Shown here in pieces: positions 60,456 through 64,000 of a stretch of DNA of 64,000 nt; position 1 is the first letter of the stretch; every line of letters begins with the position of its first letter. The position numbers and the translations under genes were made by a program. This DNA comes from Staphylococcus sp. KG4-3 (GTDB lineage: Bacteria > Bacillota > Bacilli > Staphylococcales > Staphylococcaceae). The stretch lies in the NCBI RefSeq assembly GCF_033597815.2, contig NZ_CP166245.1, positions 1,674,001 through 1,738,000 on the forward strand. Reading direction: 5' to 3'. The notes under the pieces were generated by a model, which saw only the letters and a program-made list of their open reading frames with translations, searched no databases and was not told the DNA's origin.

Positions 60456-61616
60456 ATGAAATATTATCATCCTTTGTTACTAACACCAGGACCTACACCA
60501 GTACCAGAACAAATTTTACACGCTACACAGTCACCTATGGTCGGTCATCGATCAAGTGATTTCGAAGCAATTGCTGAAGAATCATTTCGTGCGCTTAAAC
60601 CAATTTTTGGTGCACAAAATGATGTAATGATACTTACTTCCAGTGGTACAAGCTCACTAGAAGCAAGTATGCTAAATCTTGCAAATCCAGATGATGAAAT
60701 TGTTATTATCGTATCTGGCGCATTTGGTAATCGTTTTAAACAAATTGCAGAAACTTATTACAATAATGTACATATTTTCGAGGTCGAATGGGGTAAAGCT
60801 GTCAATGTACCTGACTTCATAGATTTCTTGAAATCTTTAAATACTAATATTACAGCTGTTTACAGTCAATATTGTGAAACTTCAACAGCTGTATTGCATC
60901 CCGTAAGTGAATTGGGTCATGCACTTAAAGCATATGATGAATCTATTTACTTTGTTGTTGATGGCGTAAGTTGTATCGGTGCAGTAGATGTTGATTTACA
61001 ACGTGATGCAATTGATGTCCTTATTTCAGGTAGTCAAAAAGCAATCATGTTACCACCTGGTTTAGCATTTGTAGCTTATAATGATCGTGCTAAAAAACGC
61101 TTTAGTGAAGTTACAACTCCGCGTTTTTATTTAGACTTGAACAAATATTTAAAATCACAATCTGAAAACTCAACACCTTTCACACCTAATGTTTCGTTGT
61201 TTAGAGGCGTAAACGCATATGCAAAATTAGTTGAAGAAGAAGGTTTTAGTAATGTAGTCTCTCGTCATTACGCAATACGTGATGGTCTTAGAGAAGCATT
61301 GAAAGCACTAGAATTAGATTTACTAGTCGAAGACGAATATGCTTCGCCTACTGTCACTGCTTTTACTCCTAAAACAAAAGATGAATTAAATTTTATCAAA
61401 AATGAATTAAAAAACCGTTTTGCTATCACAATTGCTGGCGGCCAAGGCCACTTAAAAGGTGAAATATTACGTATTGGTCATATGGGGCAAATCTCTCCAT
61501 TTGATATTTTACAAGTAGTTTCAGCATTGGAAATCCTGTTAACAGAATTTAGAAATGAATCTTATGTTGGTAAAGCAATCACTAATTATATGGAGGTCGT
61601 CAAAGCTTATGTATAA
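60456..61616 (+). CDS. Class V aminotransferase (serine-pyruvate/alanine-glyoxylate type)
   Basis: A PLP enzyme of 386 residues. It begins YYHPLLLTPGPTPVP; the PLP-binding Lys is in ISGSQKAIMLPPG. It is coupled to serA (8-base overlap), so it probably serves serine or glycine metabolism, perhaps replacing SerC. The ATG at 60456-60458 has a GGGGGA site; five upstream codons are open but include this site. Confidence 0.92.
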   Translation: MKYYHPLLLTPGPTPVPEQILHATQSPMVGHRSSDFEAIAEESFRALKPIFGAQNDVMILTSSGTSSLEASMLNLANPDDEIVIIVSGAFGNRFKQIAETYYNNVHIFEVEWGKAVNVPDFIDFLKSLNTNITAVYSQYCETSTAVLHPVSELGHALKAYDESIYFVVDGVSCIGAVDVDLQRDAIDVLISGSQKAIMLPPGLAFVAYNDRAKKRFSEVTTPRFYLDLNKYLKSQSENSTPFTPNVSLFRGVNAYAKLVEEEGFSNVVSRHYAIRDGLREALKALELDLLVEDEYASPTVTAFTPKTKDELNFIKNELKNRFAITIAGGQGHLKGEILRIGHMGQISPFDILQVVSALEILLTEFRNESYVGKAITNYMEVVKAYV

Positions 61617-63225
61617 AATTTTAGTATCTGATCCAATCTCACCAGAAGGTTTAAAAAGTTTAATTGACCATAAAGATTTTGAAGTTAAAATAAATACAGA
61701 TTTAACTGAAAATGAATTAATAGAAGAAATTAAAGATTACCAAGGATTGATTGTACGTAGTCAAACACAAGTCACTGAAGCTATTATTGAAGCGTCACCT
61801 AACCTCAAGGTAATTGCTCGTGCTGGTGTTGGTGTGGATAATATCAATGTGGATGCCGCTACAAAAAACGGCGTGATAGTAATCAATGCACCAGATGGTA
61901 ATACAATTTCTGCCACTGAACATTCAATGGCAATGATTTTATCGATGGCACGAAATATCCCACAAGCACATCAATCATTAAAAAATGGAAAATGGGACCG
62001 TAAGACTTATAGAGGTACGGAACTTTTTAATAAAACACTTGGTGTAATCGGTGCAGGTAGAATTGGACTTGGTGTTGCAAAACGCGCACAAAGTTTCGGT
62101 ATGAATATATTAGCCTTTGACCCCTATTTATCAGAAGATAAAGCTAAAGAATTAAACGTAACACGTGCAACAGTTGAAGAAATTGCAGAACAAGCAGATT
62201 TCGTTACTGTACACACACCATTAACGCCTAAAACAAAAGGTATCGTTGGTAAAGCATTTTTTGAAAAAGCAAAACCAACATTACAAATCATCAATGTAGC
62301 GCGTGGTGGTATCATAGATGAAGAAGCATTATTGGAAGCTTTAGATAATGATCAAATTCAGAGTGCTGCGATTGATGTTTTTGAAACTGAACCAGCAACT
62401 GAATCGCCTCTTGTTGAAAATGAAAAAATTATTGTTACACCTCACTTAGGTGCTTCTACAGTTGAAGCACAAGAAAAAGTAGCAGTATCAGTTGCTAATG
62501 AAATCGTAGATATCTTTGAAAACGGTAATGTATTAAATGCAATAAATGCACCACGTATGACTTACAGTGAAATCAACGATGAGTTAAAGCCATATATCGA
62601 ATTAAGCAAATTAACAGGTGAAGTTGGCATCCAATTACTTGAAAAAGCACCTCGTGAACTCCACATTAAATACGAAGGTGACATCGCGTTAGATGATACA
62701 AGTTTATTAACTAGAACATTAGTTTCAGGTGTACTAAAACGAGATTTAGCTGAACGTGTTAACTTGATTAACGCATTAGTACTTCTAAATGAACAAGGTG
62801 TTTCTTATAACATTGAAAAAAATACAAAACACCGTGGTTTTAGTAATTACATTGAATTAACACTTATCAATAAAGACAAACAAATCAAGATTGGTGCTAC
62901 TGTATTAAACGGGTATGGTCCAAGAATTGTTCGTATTAATGACTATCCAGTAGACTTTAAACCTGAACAATATCAACTTGTTATTAATCATAATGATAGA
63001 CCTGGTATTGTAGGACGTACTGGTCAAATCTTAGGCGAGTATGGTATCAACATTGCTTCTATGCACCTCGGTCGTACTAATCAAGGTGGTAATGCACTAA
63101 TGATTTTATCAATCGATCACCCTGTAACAGAAGATGTTATCGACGGTTTATATCAAATTGAAGGTTTCAATTTAATTAGAAGCGTAGAATTAGAAATTGA
63201 TAACAATATTAATTACAATATTTAA
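61609..63225 (+). CDS. serA: D-3-phosphoglycerate dehydrogenase
   Basis: It makes 3-phosphohydroxypyruvate, the first step of serine synthesis. 538 residues: substrate/NAD domains with GAGRIGLGVAKRA, catalytic Arg in NVARGGIIDE, Glu in DVFETEP and His in TPHLGAST. An intervening domain and a C-terminal ACT domain (HNDRPGIVGRTGQILG) follow and may bind serine. Start ATG overlaps the aminotransferase stop by 8 bases; upstream codons open in this frame lie inside that gene. Confidence 0.97.
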   Translation: MYKILVSDPISPEGLKSLIDHKDFEVKINTDLTENELIEEIKDYQGLIVRSQTQVTEAIIEASPNLKVIARAGVGVDNINVDAATKNGVIVINAPDGNTISATEHSMAMILSMARNIPQAHQSLKNGKWDRKTYRGTELFNKTLGVIGAGRIGLGVAKRAQSFGMNILAFDPYLSEDKAKELNVTRATVEEIAEQADFVTVHTPLTPKTKGIVGKAFFEKAKPTLQIINVARGGIIDEEALLEALDNDQIQSAAIDVFETEPATESPLVENEKIIVTPHLGASTVEAQEKVAVSVANEIVDIFENGNVLNAINAPRMTYSEINDELKPYIELSKLTGEVGIQLLEKAPRELHIKYEGDIALDDTSLLTRTLVSGVLKRDLAERVNLINALVLLNEQGVSYNIEKNTKHRGFSNYIELTLINKDKQIKIGATVLNGYGPRIVRINDYPVDFKPEQYQLVINHNDRPGIVGRTGQILGEYGINIASMHLGRTNQGGNALMILSIDHPVTEDVIDGLYQIEGFNLIRSVELEIDNNINYNI

Positions 63226-63257
63226 TCCTTTTTCTTTTTAAATAAATGATATAACAT

Positions 63258-63306
63258 AAGCGCGAGTATGGAATTTAATTAAAATTTCTTACTCGTGCTT
63301 TTTAAT
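63258..63306 (+). terminator. Terminator of serA
   Basis: AAGCGCGAGTA pairs with TACTCGTGCTT (one G-U pair), with inner GGAATTT / AAATTTC, then TTTAATG. Confidence 0.85.
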
Positions 63307-63321
63307 GCTAAACCCTTCTCG

Positions 63322-63347
63322 TTTTAATGTCGCTAAAGACATTAAAA
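63322..63347. repeat. Perfect 10-bp hairpin of unknown role
   Basis: TTTTAATGTC, GCTAAA loop, GACATTAAAA, in the 278-bp gap between serA and the HAD gene. Both transcription units already have terminators, so its role is unclear. Confidence 0.6.
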
Positions 63348-63433
63348 GATGCTGCTTCGCTACGCTATTTAATATGCATTAATCTTATATTTTTAATTTA
63401 ATAATCACTAAATATTGATCCTAACTTATTTGG

Positions 63434-63496
63434 ACAAAAAAATGACACATTTTCAAATTTATAATCGTTTTCAGAAAATAACTTTGCAATGTGTCA
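63434..63496 (-). terminator. Terminator of the HAD hydrolase gene
   Basis: TGACACATT pairs with AATGTGTCA over a 36-base loop and is followed on the minus strand by TTTTTTTGTCC. Confidence 0.85.
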
Positions 63497-63503
63497 GTAA
63501 TCA

Positions 63504-64000
63504 TTATAATAAAATATTTCTTATCTCGCCTACATGATCGACTATGTAATCTGCTTCATAAGCTTCTAGTTCTTCACGAGCGTATTGACCTTTCAATCCA
63601 GTTAAAGGACCAATAAAAGTTGCGCCAATTTTTTTAGCACTTAGCAAATCAGCTAATGAATCTCCTACTACAAAGACTTCATTTTTAACAACTCGATTTT
63701 CTTGATTTGTTGCATATTTTTTATAATCCTCTTCGAAATTGCCTTCAAGTGTTGCCAAGTAGCTAAATGGATTTGGTTTACCTAAAGGTTTCAATTCAGG
63801 ATAAATATCTTCAGCGATTAGTACTTCGCTTGCAGTAACAATGTGTTTATCATCGAATATATCTTTAATACCAATTGTATCAAATGGAACTAACGTTTCC
63901 GTGCGTGGTCTCCCTGTGGCTATCGCGATATGATACCCTGCGGCTTTTAAGTCTTCTAACAATTGCTTAATCTCAGCAACTGGTCTTAATATTACCTCAT
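63504..64000 (-). CDS. HAD-superfamily hydrolase, C-terminal part (start outside window)
   Basis: The frame stays open to the right edge (EVILRPVAEIKQLLEDLKAAG), so the 5' end with the nucleophilic DxD motif is missing. What remains has HAD motif II IATGRP and a later GDSLADLLSAKKIGATFIG, which holds the motif IV acidic pair region. It is probably a phosphatase of small metabolites; substrate unknown. Confidence 0.87.
   Translation of the reverse strand, partial: EVILRPVAEIKQLLEDLKAAGYHIAIATGRPRTETLVPFDTIGIKDIFDDKHIVTASEVLIAEDIYPELKPLGKPNPFSYLATLEGNFEEDYKKYATNQENRVVKNEVFVVGDSLADLLSAKKIGATFIGPLTGLKGQYAREELEAYEADYIVDHVGEIRNILL

Overview
This window is a stretch of low-GC Firmicute core chromosome, almost certainly from a Staphylococcus. 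I base this on recalled gene order and protein sequence: clpX-tig, infC-rpmI-rplT, nrdR-dnaB-dnaI, polA-mutM-coaE, phoPR, citZ-icd, pfkA-pyk, accDA, dnaE, ackA, thiI, ezrA, rpsD and serA all occur together, and the encoded proteins closely resemble their S. aureus orthologues. A chromosomal speG-type gene and a cutC gene suggest a species other than S. aureus, but the species cannot be fixed from the window alone. I see no phage, insertion sequence, CRISPR array, rRNA or tRNA.

Layout. Positions 1-31,000 are almost entirely minus strand. In order they hold hemA (3' part outside the window), engB, clpX, tig, a TPR-like protein with a Nudix hydrolase, the infC-rpmI-rplT translation operon, lysP, thrS, nrdR-dnaB-dnaI, gapB, polA-mutM-coaE, phoPR, citZ-icd, a plus-strand amino acid permease, and pfkA-pyk. 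Positions 31,000-40,000 carry accD-accA, malic enzyme, nrnA-dnaE and a CBS/DRTGG regulator. Positions 40,000-64,000 alternate strands: two universal stress proteins, a UPF0173 hydrolase, a peptidase with cutC, ald, an exported phytase-esterase-like protein, a methyltransferase with ackA, tpx, sppA-RDD, a TauE permease, a NifS-like desulfurase with thiI, ezrA, msrC, rpsD, speG, a phosphodiesterase, an OsmC protein, an aminotransferase with serA, and a HAD hydrolase cut by the right edge.

How the genes work together. The centre is carbon metabolism: the lower half of glycolysis entry and exit (pfkA, pyk), gluconeogenic gapB, the TCA entry pair citZ-icd, malic enzyme, acetyl-CoA carboxylase and acetate kinase. 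Candidate CcpA (cre) sites lie upstream of gapB, citZ and pfkA. A second theme is replication and repair: polA, dnaE, dnaB, dnaI, mutM, nrdR and nrnA. A third is RNA-based control of translation genes: an L20-type leader before infC, a threonine T-box before thrS, a lysine riboswitch before lysP and an S4-type leader before rpsD, each with a good promoter.

Most unusual observations. The dnaE reading frame is broken by a one-base shift in an A5 run near its 3' end; the missing C-terminal 93 codons continue intact in another frame up to a terminator. infC appears to begin at an AUA codon. A perfect 20-bp inverted repeat spans 100 bp upstream of the malic enzyme gene. A strong terminator-like hairpin abuts the ribosome binding site of the methyltransferase-ackA unit. 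I found no clearly novel multi-gene system; the window is mostly ordinary core backbone.
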